Source: Cloacibacterium sp046296655
GTDB taxonomy: Bacteria; Bacteroidota; Bacteroidia; Flavobacteriales; Weeksellaceae
Direction of reading: 5' to 3'
Assembly (NCBI GenBank): GCA_046296655.1
Contig: JBKBLE010000003.1
Coordinates: forward strand, 62,001 to 126,000
Length of the DNA stretch: 64,000 nucleotides
Shown here: positions 1 through 7,777 of the stretch, piece by piece
Numbering within the stretch: the stretch's first letter is position 1
How the letters are laid out: each line of letters begins with the position of its first letter
Notes under the pieces: model-generated
Databases searched by the model: none
Told to the model about the DNA's origin: nothing
The model's input: only the letters and a program-made list of their open reading frames with translations
Translations under genes and position numbers: made by a program

Positions 1-65
1 TTTATTCAAAAAATTCTTCAGCATAAAATTTGTATAAAATGTAACGAAACTTTGAGAAAAATAAC

Positions 66-73
66 TAATTTTG
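66..73 (+). promoter_or_regulatory. Possible Bacteroidota -7 element
   Basis: TAATTTTG matches the TAnnTTTG consensus and lies about 22 bases before the ATG of the first gene. No TTG sits at the expected -33 spacing, so this is a weak call. Confidence 0.3.
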
Positions 74-95
74 GTAGAACTCAATTAAAAAAATT

Positions 96-881
96 ATGGA
101 AAATTTTACCGAAGTAAACCAACCTATTACACCCAAAAAGGAAATAGGAAGTATTCTTTCTCATGCATTCGAAAGTTTTACGGGAACTTTTTTATATGCA
201 TTAGTCTTTGTAGTCATTTACCTTTTAGCGTATTTCATCTTTAATGGTCTGTTGTCTTTCTTGATTCCAGGCGGTGGAGATTATCAAAATGAAGTCATGA
301 GAGTCATGAATGATTTTGTAGAAGAAAAAAAGTATGACCTTAATGCTATTACAGAATTACAAAACAGTTTAGATGCGGCCAGAACTACTGCCGTAATGAT
401 TTCTGAAGTGATTTCTAAAAGTATTACTTCGGCGTTATTGGCTCCATTAGTGGTAGGAATTATTTACATTTCTTATCAGTTCAGTGCTAAAAAAGAGGTA
501 GAATTCGGTGATTTATTCATTGGTTTCAGACAAAATACCGCACAAATCATTATTTACGGATTCATTACTACAGCGCTTATTCAAGCTGGCTTAGAAATCA
601 ATATGCTGATTGGCATGTATCTTTCTTTTGCTTTTTTCATAGGATTACCGATTGTATTTTTTGAAAATACCTCAGCAATTGAAGGTATTAGAAAATCATT
701 TTCTCTGGTTCATGCTAATTTTATCACCGTATTAGTATTGTGGCTTTTAGCAGGAATTATCTCTTCTGCAGGAGTTTTATTTTGCTTAGTTGGAGTTCTA
801 TTTACCTTTCCGTTTTTCTTTACCGCAAGATATTCTATCTATTCGGCGATTTGCGGAGCTCCTTACGAAGTAAAATCTTAA
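96..881 (+). CDS. Hypothetical multi-pass inner-membrane protein
   Basis: The 261-residue product has a short polar N-terminus followed by about five or six hydrophobic segments, near residues 30-58, 110-128, 150-180 and 190-250. It resembles flavobacterial membrane proteins that databases often carry under the unsupported name beta-carotene 15,15'-monooxygenase. I see no carotenoid oxygenase histidines, so that name should not be used. No catalytic motif is visible. A terminator hairpin follows at 903-933, so the gene is probably monocistronic. Function unknown. Confidence 0.75.
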   Translation: MENFTEVNQPITPKKEIGSILSHAFESFTGTFLYALVFVVIYLLAYFIFNGLLSFLIPGGGDYQNEVMRVMNDFVEEKKYDLNAITELQNSLDAARTTAVMISEVISKSITSALLAPLVVGIIYISYQFSAKKEVEFGDLFIGFRQNTAQIIIYGFITTALIQAGLEINMLIGMYLSFAFFIGLPIVFFENTSAIEGIRKSFSLVHANFITVLVLWLLAGIISSAGVLFCLVGVLFTFPFFFTARYSIYSAICGAPYEVKS

Positions 882-902
882 AATTTTATAAACAATTTAC
901 AG

Positions 903-933
903 AAAGCAACAGATTTTAATGTTGCTTTTTTTA
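903..933 (+). terminator. Rho-independent terminator
   Basis: The stem AAAGCAAC / GTTGCTTT has a 10-base loop and is followed by a run of T. It closes the preceding membrane-protein gene. Confidence 0.7.
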
Positions 934-958
934 TTAAATTCGCATTAAAACAAAACTA

Positions 959-2050
959 ATGCACGCAGACCAAATCAGTAATAACAAAATCCGTCAAGTT
1001 TTCATGTTGGCGGTTATTATCATTCTTTCAGCGATAATATTATACAATCTCAGTGATTTTTTGCCTTCCTTGTTGGGAGCCATCACGTTGTACATTATTT
1101 CTAGAAGTTGGAATTTTAAACTCATTGAAGAAAAAGGTTGGAAACCTTGGCTTGCTGCATTGGTCATTATCTTAATTTGTCTGGTCATCATTGTGATTCC
1201 CACGTATTTCACCATTGAAGTTTTAGTGAATAAAATAAGTGATGCAAAAGCTTATACAGAGAATATTACTCAATTTTTTGAAAAAATAGAAACTTATATT
1301 CGTGCCAAAACAGGGTTTGAAATTTTAAGTAACGGAAACTTAGAAAAAATCACAGGATTTGTTACGCAAGCTTCCACCGCTATTCTGAATACTACGGTTA
1401 ACATGATTAGTATAATTGTGGGCATGTTTTTCATTTTGTACTTCATGCTTACAAAAGGAAGATTATTCGAAAGAATTCTCACTTCAATTTCTCCTTTAAA
1501 GAAAGCGAATGACCAGAAAATTGGCGAAAAATTCACAAGAATGGTAATTGCCAATGCGGTAGGAATTCCAGTTGTAGCACTTGTTCAAGCCATAGTTGCA
1601 TTGATTAGTTATTATATTTTTGATGCTCCAAGTCCTTTATTATTGTTTATCCTTACTTTTATTGGCAGTATGATTCCGATTGTGGGAGCAGCTATCATTT
1701 ATGTTCCAGTTGGTTTATTTATGCTTGCAAGTGGCGACACTTTTGGTGGATTAGGAGTTCTAGCTTATGGATTTTTAGTAGTGGGATTGGTAGATAATGT
1801 TTTCAGATTTACTTTTTTGAAAAAATTAGAAAACATTCATCCATTAAATACCGTTTTTGGAATTATTTTAGGACTAAAGATTTTTGGATTTTTTGGTTTA
1901 ATATTTGGGCCGATTTTAGTTTCTATCACTATTCTGTTGATGCAAATTTATGGAGACGAATTTTCTGAAGAAACTGAAGATTCTCCGAAGGACATTGTTC
2001 TTCCCGAAAGTGAAAAGCCACTTCAATCAAAAATAGACATTGATATTTAA
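959..2050 (+). CDS. AI-2E family (PerM-like) transporter
   Basis: The 363-residue membrane protein has the layout of the AI-2E/UPF0118 family. Two or three transmembrane segments at residues 13-80 are followed by a soluble stretch at about 90-135. A second membrane block then holds the conserved region around residues 240-330 (GSMIPIVGA, then VGLVDNVFR). Members of the family export autoinducer-2 or act as Na+/H+ antiporters; the substrate here cannot be read from the sequence. The charged tail after residue 335 is typical. The gene is followed after 4 bases by the DUF3820 gene, so the two are probably co-transcribed. Confidence 0.85.
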   Translation: MHADQISNNKIRQVFMLAVIIILSAIILYNLSDFLPSLLGAITLYIISRSWNFKLIEEKGWKPWLAALVIILICLVIIVIPTYFTIEVLVNKISDAKAYTENITQFFEKIETYIRAKTGFEILSNGNLEKITGFVTQASTAILNTTVNMISIIVGMFFILYFMLTKGRLFERILTSISPLKKANDQKIGEKFTRMVIANAVGIPVVALVQAIVALISYYIFDAPSPLLLFILTFIGSMIPIVGAAIIYVPVGLFMLASGDTFGGLGVLAYGFLVVGLVDNVFRFTFLKKLENIHPLNTVFGIILGLKIFGFFGLIFGPILVSITILLMQIYGDEFSEETEDSPKDIVLPESEKPLQSKIDIDI

Positions 2051-2054
2051 AAAA

Positions 2055-2315
2055 ATGCAAGGAATTAACCCCGAAATACTAAAAGAAATCTGCGAGGTAA
2101 AAATGCCTTTCGGAAAACATGCTGGAATTGTTTTAGCAGATTTGCCCATTTCTTATTTAGAATGGTTTCACCGACAAGGAATGCCAAAAGGAAAACTCGG
2201 CATGCAACTTTCTACGATTTATGAAATAAAAATCAATGGTTTAATGGATTTATTGACCCCAATTCGTGGCGAAGTGAATTATGAAAAACCGAAGAAAAGG
2301 GTTTATAAGTTTTAA
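2055..2315 (+). CDS. DUF3820 family protein
   Basis: This small soluble protein of 86 residues carries the DUF3820 signature MPFGKHAG, then LADLP and SYLEWF, near residues 17-40. The family is a conserved bacterial group of unknown biochemical role. I chose the ATG at 2055. A TTG at 2040 in the same frame would add five residues but overlaps the end of the upstream transporter, which stops 4 bases before this ATG. The spacing suggests translational coupling with the transporter. Confidence 0.85.
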   Translation: MQGINPEILKEICEVKMPFGKHAGIVLADLPISYLEWFHRQGMPKGKLGMQLSTIYEIKINGLMDLLTPIRGEVNYEKPKKRVYKF

Positions 2316-2328
2316 TTTTCTGCAAATT

Positions 2329-2402
2329 CGTAAAGTTGTGGATTTGTAAAACTTTGAATTATTGCTTATTAAAATTTTTAATATTTTAAAAGCAACTTTA
2401 CG
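2329..2402. repeat. 10-bp inverted repeat in the gap before the transposase
   Basis: CGTAAAGTTG at 2329-2338 is repeated exactly in inverse as CAACTTTACG at 2393-2402, with 54 AT-rich bases between them. It may be a long-loop hairpin after the DUF3820 gene or a relic of an insertion. It is not one of the REP palindromes that start at 2460. Confidence 0.4.
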
Positions 2403-2459
2403 ATTTTACAACTATTCAATTTTGTTAATTTTTTTACTTATTGCTTTTTTAACAAAAAA

Positions 2460-2474
2460 GGTTCCGTAGGAACC
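2460..2474 (+). repeat. REP-like palindrome 1 (plus orientation)
   Basis: GGTTCCGTAGGAACC is a 6-bp stem closed by a GTA triloop, followed by the tag atATGTGTGTAA. The matching element at 3090-3104 is in reverse orientation and has almost the same tag. Confidence 0.8.
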
Positions 2475-2509
2475 ATATGTGTGTAATAAAAAACTAAACC
2501 AAAAAAAAA

Positions 2510-2526
2510 GCGTTCCGTAGGAACGC
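2510..2526 (+). repeat. REP-like palindrome 2 (plus orientation)
   Basis: GCGTTCCGTAGGAACGC is a 7-bp stem with a GTA triloop, followed by AATGTC. It lies 18 bases before the transposase ATG. Confidence 0.8.
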
Positions 2527-2544
2527 AATGTCAAAAAAACTAAT

Positions 2545-3009
2545 ATGCCAAACACTTACTCACAAATTTATCTACAATTTATATTTGTAGTAAAAGGAAG
2601 AGAAAACCTTATCAAAGAAAGTTTCAGAGAAGAACTACAAAAATATATCACAGGAATTATTCAAAATAAAGGACAAAAACTTCTATCAATCTACGCAAAT
2701 CCAGATCACATACATTTTTTTGTTAGTTTCAAAAAATTAGATATTTCTGTTTCTCAATTTGTAAAAGAAATTAAAACTTCTTCTACAAGTTTCATTAATG
2801 AAAAAAGATTCGTTTTAGGAAGATTTCATTGGCAAGAAGGTTATGGCTGCTTTTCTTATGCTAAAAGTCAAAAAGAAACAGTAGTTCATTACATTGAAAA
2901 TCAAAAAGAGCATCATAAAAAAGAAAATTTTAGGACAGAATATTTGAAATTTCTAAAAGTTTTTGAGATAGAATATGATGAAAGATATTTGTTTGAGTTT
3001 TATGATTGA
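2545..3009 (+). CDS. IS200/IS605-like Y1 (RAYT-type) transposase
   Basis: This 154-residue HUH single-strand transposase belongs to the Y1_Tnp family. The HUH metal motif is His-Ile-His at residues 55-57 (PDHIHFF). The likely catalytic tyrosine is Tyr116 in VVHYIENQKEHH, with the usual NQ.EHH at 119-124. The length is normal and the frame is intact, so the enzyme could be active. There is no tnpB partner. The gene is instead surrounded by six small palindromes, which is the arrangement of REP-associated tyrosine transposases, enzymes that bind and cut REP hairpins as single-stranded DNA. It could also be a simple IS200 element, but no distinct IS ends are visible apart from the palindromes. 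Confidence 0.9.
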   Translation: MPNTYSQIYLQFIFVVKGRENLIKESFREELQKYITGIIQNKGQKLLSIYANPDHIHFFVSFKKLDISVSQFVKEIKTSSTSFINEKRFVLGRFHWQEGYGCFSYAKSQKETVVHYIENQKEHHKKENFRTEYLKFLKVFEIEYDERYLFEFYD

Positions 3010-3038
3010 CATCCATACAACTTGAATTAAAAAACATT

Positions 3039-3055
3039 GCGTTCCTACGGAACGC
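3039..3055 (-). repeat. REP-like palindrome 3 (minus orientation)
   Basis: This is GCGTTCCGTAGGAACGC on the minus strand, followed on that strand by AATGT. It is the inverted partner of the palindrome at 2510-2526, so the two bracket the transposase. Confidence 0.8.
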
Positions 3056-3089
3056 CCCAAATTTGAGCTATATATACTTACACACATTT

Positions 3090-3104
3090 GGTTCCTACGG
3101 AACC
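3090..3104 (-). repeat. REP-like palindrome 4 (minus orientation)
   Basis: On the minus strand this reads GGTTCCGTAGGAACC followed by aaATGTGTGTAA. It is the inverted partner of the element at 2460-2474. Confidence 0.8.
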
Positions 3105-3132
3105 TCTTGAAATTGTTACTTTATATTTTTTT

Positions 3133-3149
3133 GCATTCCATAGGAATGT
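3133..3149 (+). repeat. REP-like palindrome 5 (divergent)
   Basis: CATTCC / GGAATG forms a stem with an ATA loop and is followed by the same AATGTGTGTAA tag. The stem has compensating differences from the other copies (GTTCC to ATTCC with GGAAC to GGAAT), so pairing is kept. Confidence 0.75.
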
Positions 3150-3182
3150 AATGTGTGTAACGAGCAATTGATAACGTAAAGA

Positions 3183-3199
3183 GCGTTCCGTAGGAACGC
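3183..3199 (+). repeat. REP-like palindrome 6 (plus orientation)
   Basis: This is an exact copy of the 17-base palindrome at 2510-2526, with the same AATGTC tag. It lies just beyond the 3' end of uvrB. Confidence 0.8.
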
Positions 3200-3218
3200 A
3201 ATGTCTTTTTAAAATTTT

Positions 3219-5210
3219 TTACCCTTTCAAAGCTACAATCTCATCTCTCAATTTTGCAGCGGTAATAAAATCTAGATTTTTCGCAGCTTCTTCCATTGCT
3301 TTTTGTTTTTCGGCGATGAGTTTTTCTACATCTACGCTTCCGTAAGTTTCGCGTTCTTCTGCAACTTGACGAATAATTTCTTTCTGCGTGTATTGAGAAT
3401 CTGGGAAATCTTTACTTCTTCCCACTAAATTTTCAGAAATTTTCTTATTGAGCGGAGTCGGAACTTTATTGTGTTCTAAATTGTATTGTGTTTGTTTTTC
3501 GCGGCGATAATTGGTTTCATCAATCGCTTTTTGCATAGAATTGGTGATTTTATCGGCGTACATAATTGCTTTTCCGTTCACGTTTCTCGCAGCTCTACCA
3601 ATGGTTTGAACCAAAGAACGACGAGAACGCAACATTCCTTCTTTATCTGCATCGAGAATCGCAACCAATGAAACTTCTGGTAAATCTAAACCTTCTCTCA
3701 AAAGATTTACGCCCACCAAAACATCAAATAATCCCGTTCTTAGATCTTGCATAATTTGAATACGCTCTAAAGTTTCTACATCTGAGTGAATATAACGAGT
3801 TCTAATACCAAATCTGGTAAAATATTTGGTCAATTCTTCTGCCATTTTTTTGGTTAAAGTCGTCACCAAAACACGTTCGTCTTCTTCTACCCTTTTTTGA
3901 ATTTCTTCAATTAAATCATCAATTTGATTCATGGTAGGTCTTACTTCGATAATTGGGTCAAGAAGTCCAGTTGGTCTTATAATTTGTTCGATATAAATTC
4001 CGCCAGATTTTTCCAATTCATAATCAGCAGGAGTCGCAGAAACGTAAATCACTTGATTCTGCATTTCCTCAAATTCTGAGAATTTCAGAGGTCTGTTATC
4101 CATTGCAGCAGGAAGTCTAAATCCGTATTCCACCAAAGCTTCTTTTCTACTTCTATCGCCACCATACATTGCATGAACTTGCGGAATGGTTACATGAGAT
4201 TCATCAATCACCATCAAATAATCTTTCGGAAAATAATCTAGCAAACAGAAAGGTCTAGAACCAGGCATTCTTCCGTCCATATAACGAGAATAATTCTCAA
4301 TTCCAGAGCAATAGCCAAGTTCTTTTATCATTTCCAAATCCAATTCGGTGCGTTCTTGCAAACGCTTGGCTTCAATTGGTTTATCAATAGAATTAAAAAA
4401 GTCAACTTGTTTTACCAAATCATCTTGAATTTCTCTAATCGCTCTGTTTAAAGTTTCTTTAGAGGTCACAAATAAATTGGCAGGATAAATATTAATTCGG
4501 TCAAAACTAGAAGTTACGTTTCCTGAAATGACATCAAAACTTTGAATTTTTTCGATTTCATCTCCGAAAAATTGCACTCTAATTCCGTTATCAGCATAGG
4601 CAGGATAAACATCTATCACATCTCCTTTTACTCGAAATGTACCTCTCGCAAATTCGTTTACACTCCTTGAATACAATGCATTTACCAACTTATGAAGAAA
4701 CGCCGTTCTAGAAATTTTAGAATTGACTTCTATTTCTATCAAAGATTTATTAAACTCTGTAGGATTTCCGATACCGTAAATACATGAAACTGAAGCAACG
4801 ATTAAAACGTCTCTTCTTCCTGAAAGTAAACTTGCCGTAGCCGAAAGTCTTAATTTTTCTACTTCTTCATTGATAGACAAGTCTTTCTCAATATAAGTTC
4901 CAGACGAAGCAATGTAAGCTTCTGGCTGATAATAATCGTAGTAAGAAACGAAATATTCTACCGCATTATCTGGGAAAAACTCCTTGAATTCCATAAAAAG
5001 TTGAGCCGCCAAAGTTTTATTATGCGCTAAAACTAAAGTCGGTTTTTGAACTTTTTCTACCACATTTGCAATGGTAAAAGTCTTACCAGAACCAGTAACA
5101 CCAAGCAAAGTCTGATATTTCTCTCCGTTTTGTAAACCTTCGGAGAGTTTTTCTATAGCTGCGGGCTGGTCACCAGTTGGCGCAAATTCTGAATGGAGTT
5201 TGAAATTCAT
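3219..5210 (-). CDS. uvrB: Excinuclease ABC subunit B
   Basis: UvrB is the damage-verifying helicase-like subunit of nucleotide excision repair. It is loaded by UvrA and recruits UvrC. The 663 residues are full length. The Walker A motif is GVTGSGKT at residues 37-44. The beta-hairpin that clamps DNA (YYDYYQPEAY) is near 90-99, and a DESH box near 335. The helicase C-terminal motifs include ILDADKEG and QTIGRAARN. The UVR domain that binds UvrC occupies about the last 35 residues. The gene stands alone, with a -7 element just upstream and REP palindromes beyond its end. Confidence 0.98.
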   Translation of the reverse strand: MNFKLHSEFAPTGDQPAAIEKLSEGLQNGEKYQTLLGVTGSGKTFTIANVVEKVQKPTLVLAHNKTLAAQLFMEFKEFFPDNAVEYFVSYYDYYQPEAYIASSGTYIEKDLSINEEVEKLRLSATASLLSGRRDVLIVASVSCIYGIGNPTEFNKSLIEIEVNSKISRTAFLHKLVNALYSRSVNEFARGTFRVKGDVIDVYPAYADNGIRVQFFGDEIEKIQSFDVISGNVTSSFDRINIYPANLFVTSKETLNRAIREIQDDLVKQVDFFNSIDKPIEAKRLQERTELDLEMIKELGYCSGIENYSRYMDGRMPGSRPFCLLDYFPKDYLMVIDESHVTIPQVHAMYGGDRSRKEALVEYGFRLPAAMDNRPLKFSEFEEMQNQVIYVSATPADYELEKSGGIYIEQIIRPTGLLDPIIEVRPTMNQIDDLIEEIQKRVEEDERVLVTTLTKKMAEELTKYFTRFGIRTRYIHSDVETLERIQIMQDLRTGLFDVLVGVNLLREGLDLPEVSLVAILDADKEGMLRSRRSLVQTIGRAARNVNGKAIMYADKITNSMQKAIDETNYRREKQTQYNLEHNKVPTPLNKKISENLVGRSKDFPDSQYTQKEIIRQVAEERETYGSVDVEKLIAEKQKAMEEAAKNLDFITAAKLRDEIVALKG

Positions 5211-5225
5211 ATTTTAAATAAAGAG

Positions 5226-5233
5226 CAAAGATA
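5226..5233 (-). promoter_or_regulatory. -7 element of uvrB promoter
   Basis: On the minus strand this is TATCTTTG, a TAnnTTTG match ending about 15 bases before the uvrB ATG. No clear TTG is found at -33. Confidence 0.45.
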
Positions 5234-5250
5234 ACAAGAATAGAAAGAAA

Positions 5251-5276
5251 AAAAGAGCAGAAATTTCTGCTCTTTT
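5251..5276. terminator. Bidirectional terminator downstream of the S41 peptidase
   Basis: AAAAGAGCAGAAA and its exact inverse TTTCTGCTCTTTT form a 13-bp palindrome. It separates the S41 peptidase gene from uvrB; both are on the minus strand. Confidence 0.7.
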
Positions 5277-5281
5277 AAAAT

Positions 5282-6763
5282 TTATCTAAAATTCTGAAAA
5301 TCTTGAATATAGAGTCCTTTTGCAGCATTCGTAGGATTGAATTTATGCAGATTTTTATTTTCAAAACTGCTGGTAGAAGTATTACCCATTCTGAATGACT
5401 GACCTGTAATAAGCTCTAAAGCTTTTTTCAAAAATGGGTCCCTAACATCACCAAAAGCAGTTAAATTATTGAAAATAGAATAAGGATTTATTTTATGATC
5501 CGGAGTTATAAATTCTGGATTCACATCTTTATCTTTGTTGTAATAAGAAAAAGTAATCGGTTGTAGTTGCCAGTTGTGCTTCGTATTTCTGTTGGTATAA
5601 GAAGTGTAATCTTGAGCAGGAGAATCATATAAAGTGATAGAACCTACAAATTTCCCTACTGTATCATAACCAATCGTTACCACATTTACATATTTTTTAA
5701 GACACTGAACCGTAAGTTCACTTGCCGAAGCCGTTTGGAAATTTACCAAAACATAAACTTTAGTCAAATTAAGACTATTAATCGTTTCTGTTCCAGATTT
5801 TTCGGGTCTGTTATTCACTAAACTGTATGTATTCATCTGGTTGCTCAGATAATCAAAGCCGTCTTCGCTATTATGTTTATTATTAAAATCTAAAAAAACA
5901 TACGGACTTCCGCTATAATTGCCGTTAATCATTCCTGCTAAAGCAACTGCCGTTTCCAGAGAACCACCTCCGTTATATCTTAAATCTAGAACCAATTCAT
6001 TGATTCCATCTGCTTTCATTTGAGCAAAAGCAGCATTTAACTCATCATTATAATCTGCTTTGAAAGCATTAAATACCAAATATCCAATATTTTTAGTTCC
6101 GTACACTTTTTTCTCATAATAAGCGATTGGATTTTCGTCTATATCTGCTTGAGTAATAGAAATGGAAGAAGTTTTATCTGTGGTGATAAGTCCTGTACTT
6201 GTTAATTGTACCGTTGCTGCCAGTGTAACAGTTACTTGATTGTTAAACAATAAGTCAGAATTATTAAGCGTCAAAGGAGAACCATTTACCTTAGTGATTA
6301 CATCACCACGTTTTAAACCAGCTAAAGCTGCAGGAGAATTAGGAACCACATAGTTTACGAGAGCAACTGCGGTAGTATTGGTATTGTCTTTCGGATAAAT
6401 TCCTATATCAAAACCTCCACTTTTTTCAACTTCGGCAATTTTAGAAGAATATACTACTTCATTATTGTTTTCAATCCATGAAAATCTATCTATAGTACCT
6501 CTCTGATAAAGCAAAGAATAGAAAAGCTTGTCTGGAGTTTTTCCATTTAAAAAATTAGCGTACGTGGTTTGATTATCATCAAAAGAATCTGCCAAATTAG
6601 GAACATTTGGTTGCCAATAATACCAAGAATTCATGGCCTTCCAAACAAAATTATTGATTTCATCAGGCTTCGTGGTAGAACCAGTATCATTATTGTCATC
6701 TCTAGAACAAGAGATAAATACTAATGTTAAAAATAGTGCGTTAAATAGATATTTAAGTTTCAT
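5282..6763 (-). CDS. S41 family (C-terminal processing) peptidase lipoprotein
   Basis: The 493-residue protein starts with a lipoprotein signal (LVFISC, lipid-accepting Cys near 19), so it is probably anchored in the outer or inner membrane and acts in the periplasm. A PDZ domain covers roughly residues 105-175 (NSPAALAGLKRGDVITKVNG). The S41 core follows with LDLRYNGGG near 260. The likely nucleophile serine is in TASASE at about 346-348, and the general-base lysine is in GKFVG about 20 residues later. Such proteins clip substrates at their C-termini. The substrate is unknown, and no neighbour suggests one. Confidence 0.9.
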   Translation of the reverse strand: MKLKYLFNALFLTLVFISCSRDDNNDTGSTTKPDEINNFVWKAMNSWYYWQPNVPNLADSFDDNQTTYANFLNGKTPDKLFYSLLYQRGTIDRFSWIENNNEVVYSSKIAEVEKSGGFDIGIYPKDNTNTTAVALVNYVVPNSPAALAGLKRGDVITKVNGSPLTLNNSDLLFNNQVTVTLAATVQLTSTGLITTDKTSSISITQADIDENPIAYYEKKVYGTKNIGYLVFNAFKADYNDELNAAFAQMKADGINELVLDLRYNGGGSLETAVALAGMINGNYSGSPYVFLDFNNKHNSEDGFDYLSNQMNTYSLVNNRPEKSGTETINSLNLTKVYVLVNFQTASASELTVQCLKKYVNVVTIGYDTVGKFVGSITLYDSPAQDYTSYTNRNTKHNWQLQPITFSYYNKDKDVNPEFITPDHKINPYSIFNNLTAFGDVRDPFLKKALELITGQSFRMGNTSTSSFENKNLHKFNPTNAAKGLYIQDFQNFR

Positions 6764-6772
6764 TTTTTTGAA

Positions 6773-6780
6773 TAGATTTG
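6773..6780 (+). promoter_or_regulatory. Possible -7 element
   Basis: TAGATTTG matches TAnnTTTG and lies 22 bases before the lipoprotein gene at 6803, inside the 39-bp divergent gap. Confidence 0.35.
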
Positions 6781-6802
6781 TAATAAACTTAACGATAAAT
6801 TT

Positions 6803-7177
6803 ATGAAAATTAGTATAATAAAATCATTTTTAGCTGCAATCTTAGTTTCAATTGCAGTAACTTCTTGTCAATCAAACGTTTTGCCAAAGGTAAAAAACGC
6901 CACTTATTCTTCTTATTCTAATGCTGACCAAAAAGGATATTGGGTAGAATTTGAATTAAGTCATGATTCTATTGCACCAAAATCTGTAGTGCTCAATAAT
7001 ATTTTACAAGAAATTACTCCAGAAAATAAAACCGATAAAAAATTTAAAGTCAATGTAATAGCTCAATCTACCGCAATTTTCGGGTTCAAACCGAAGTTGG
7101 TAGAGAAAGAAAATGGCATTTATTTTGTTACAGATACGGCATATGTTTTCAGGGCTGTAGATTTCAAATTAAAATAA
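6803..7177 (+). CDS. Hypothetical lipoprotein
   Basis: The 124-residue product begins with a lipoprotein signal peptide ending in AVTSC (Cys22). The mature part, about 100 residues, is predicted soluble and lacks motifs that I recognise. It is probably exported and lipid-anchored. It is divergent from the S41 peptidase, with only 39 bases between the starts, so the two may share a control region. Function unknown. Confidence 0.7.
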   Translation: MKISIIKSFLAAILVSIAVTSCQSNVLPKVKNATYSSYSNADQKGYWVEFELSHDSIAPKSVVLNNILQEITPENKTDKKFKVNVIAQSTAIFGFKPKLVEKENGIYFVTDTAYVFRAVDFKLK

Positions 7178-7181
7178 ATTT

Positions 7182-7189
7182 TATCTTTG
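7182..7189 (+). promoter_or_regulatory. -7 element upstream of the gene at 7223
   Basis: TATCTTTG lies 33 bases before the ATG and matches TAnnTTTG exactly. It sits just after the stop of the preceding lipoprotein gene, so the next gene may have its own promoter. Confidence 0.45.
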
Positions 7190-7222
7190 CGCCCATTTTA
7201 TAACGTTATAAAAATATAAATT

Positions 7223-7729
7223 ATGAAAAAAATTTTTGCAAGCGCAATGATATTTGCCGTAGGTTTTGCAAGCGCTCAAACTGTTGCTTATAAAGGAGTT
7301 GGAGATATTAAAGTAAATCTGGGAGCGAATTTACAAGATGGAGGAACAGGTATTGTTTCTTCTGTAGATTATGGTTTAGGCGAGAGTTTCTCAATTGGTG
7401 CACAAGCTGGATATCTTCTTGGTGTAAAAGAAATTGCCGGTGTAAAACCAGAATTCGGAGATAGATTTGACTTAAAAGTAAGATTAAATGCTAACCTTGG
7501 AAGCGTTTTGAAACTTCCTTCAAATGTAGATGTTTATCCTGGATTAAACCTTGGACTTAAAAATTTCGGTGGACATCTTGGAGCAAGATATTTCTTCGAT
7601 AAAGGTTTTGGACTTTATTCAGAAATGCAATTCCCAATAGCAAAATACAAAAAATCTGAAATTGCTTTTGACGATTTAAACAATCAGTTTGCAGTAAATA
7701 TTGGAGTGTCTTTTGATATCGACAACTAA
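7223..7729 (+). CDS. Predicted outer-membrane beta-barrel protein (DUF6646-like)
   Basis: The 168-residue product has a clear Sec signal peptide (cleavage likely after FASAQ near residue 19). The rest consists of alternating amphipathic stretches rich in Gly and aromatic residues (for example GLGESFSIGAQAGYLLG and GLNLGLKNFGGHLGARYFF), ending VNIGVSFDIDN. This pattern fits a small outer-membrane barrel of eight or so strands. It resembles a conserved flavobacterial family, which I think is DUF6646. Function unknown. A bidirectional terminator separates it from the convergent tnaA. Confidence 0.7.
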   Translation: MKKIFASAMIFAVGFASAQTVAYKGVGDIKVNLGANLQDGGTGIVSSVDYGLGESFSIGAQAGYLLGVKEIAGVKPEFGDRFDLKVRLNANLGSVLKLPSNVDVYPGLNLGLKNFGGHLGARYFFDKGFGLYSEMQFPIAKYKKSEIAFDDLNNQFAVNIGVSFDIDN

Positions 7730-7749
7730 AAAACTTTATAAAAAATAAA

Positions 7750-7777
7750 AATGCCGAGAAAATTCTCGGCATTTTTT
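7750..7777. terminator. Bidirectional terminator between convergent genes
   Basis: The stem ATGCCGAGAA / TTCTCGGCAT is flanked by A and T runs. It sits between the barrel gene (plus) and tnaA (minus) and touches the tnaA stop codon. Confidence 0.8.

Noticed and set aside
96..881. Beta-carotene 15,15'-monooxygenase
   Set aside because: The name circulates for similar proteins, but no iron-binding histidines or family motifs are visible.
2460..3199. CRISPR array
   Set aside because: The repeats are short palindromes in both orientations with irregular spacing and no cas genes; they are REP-like.
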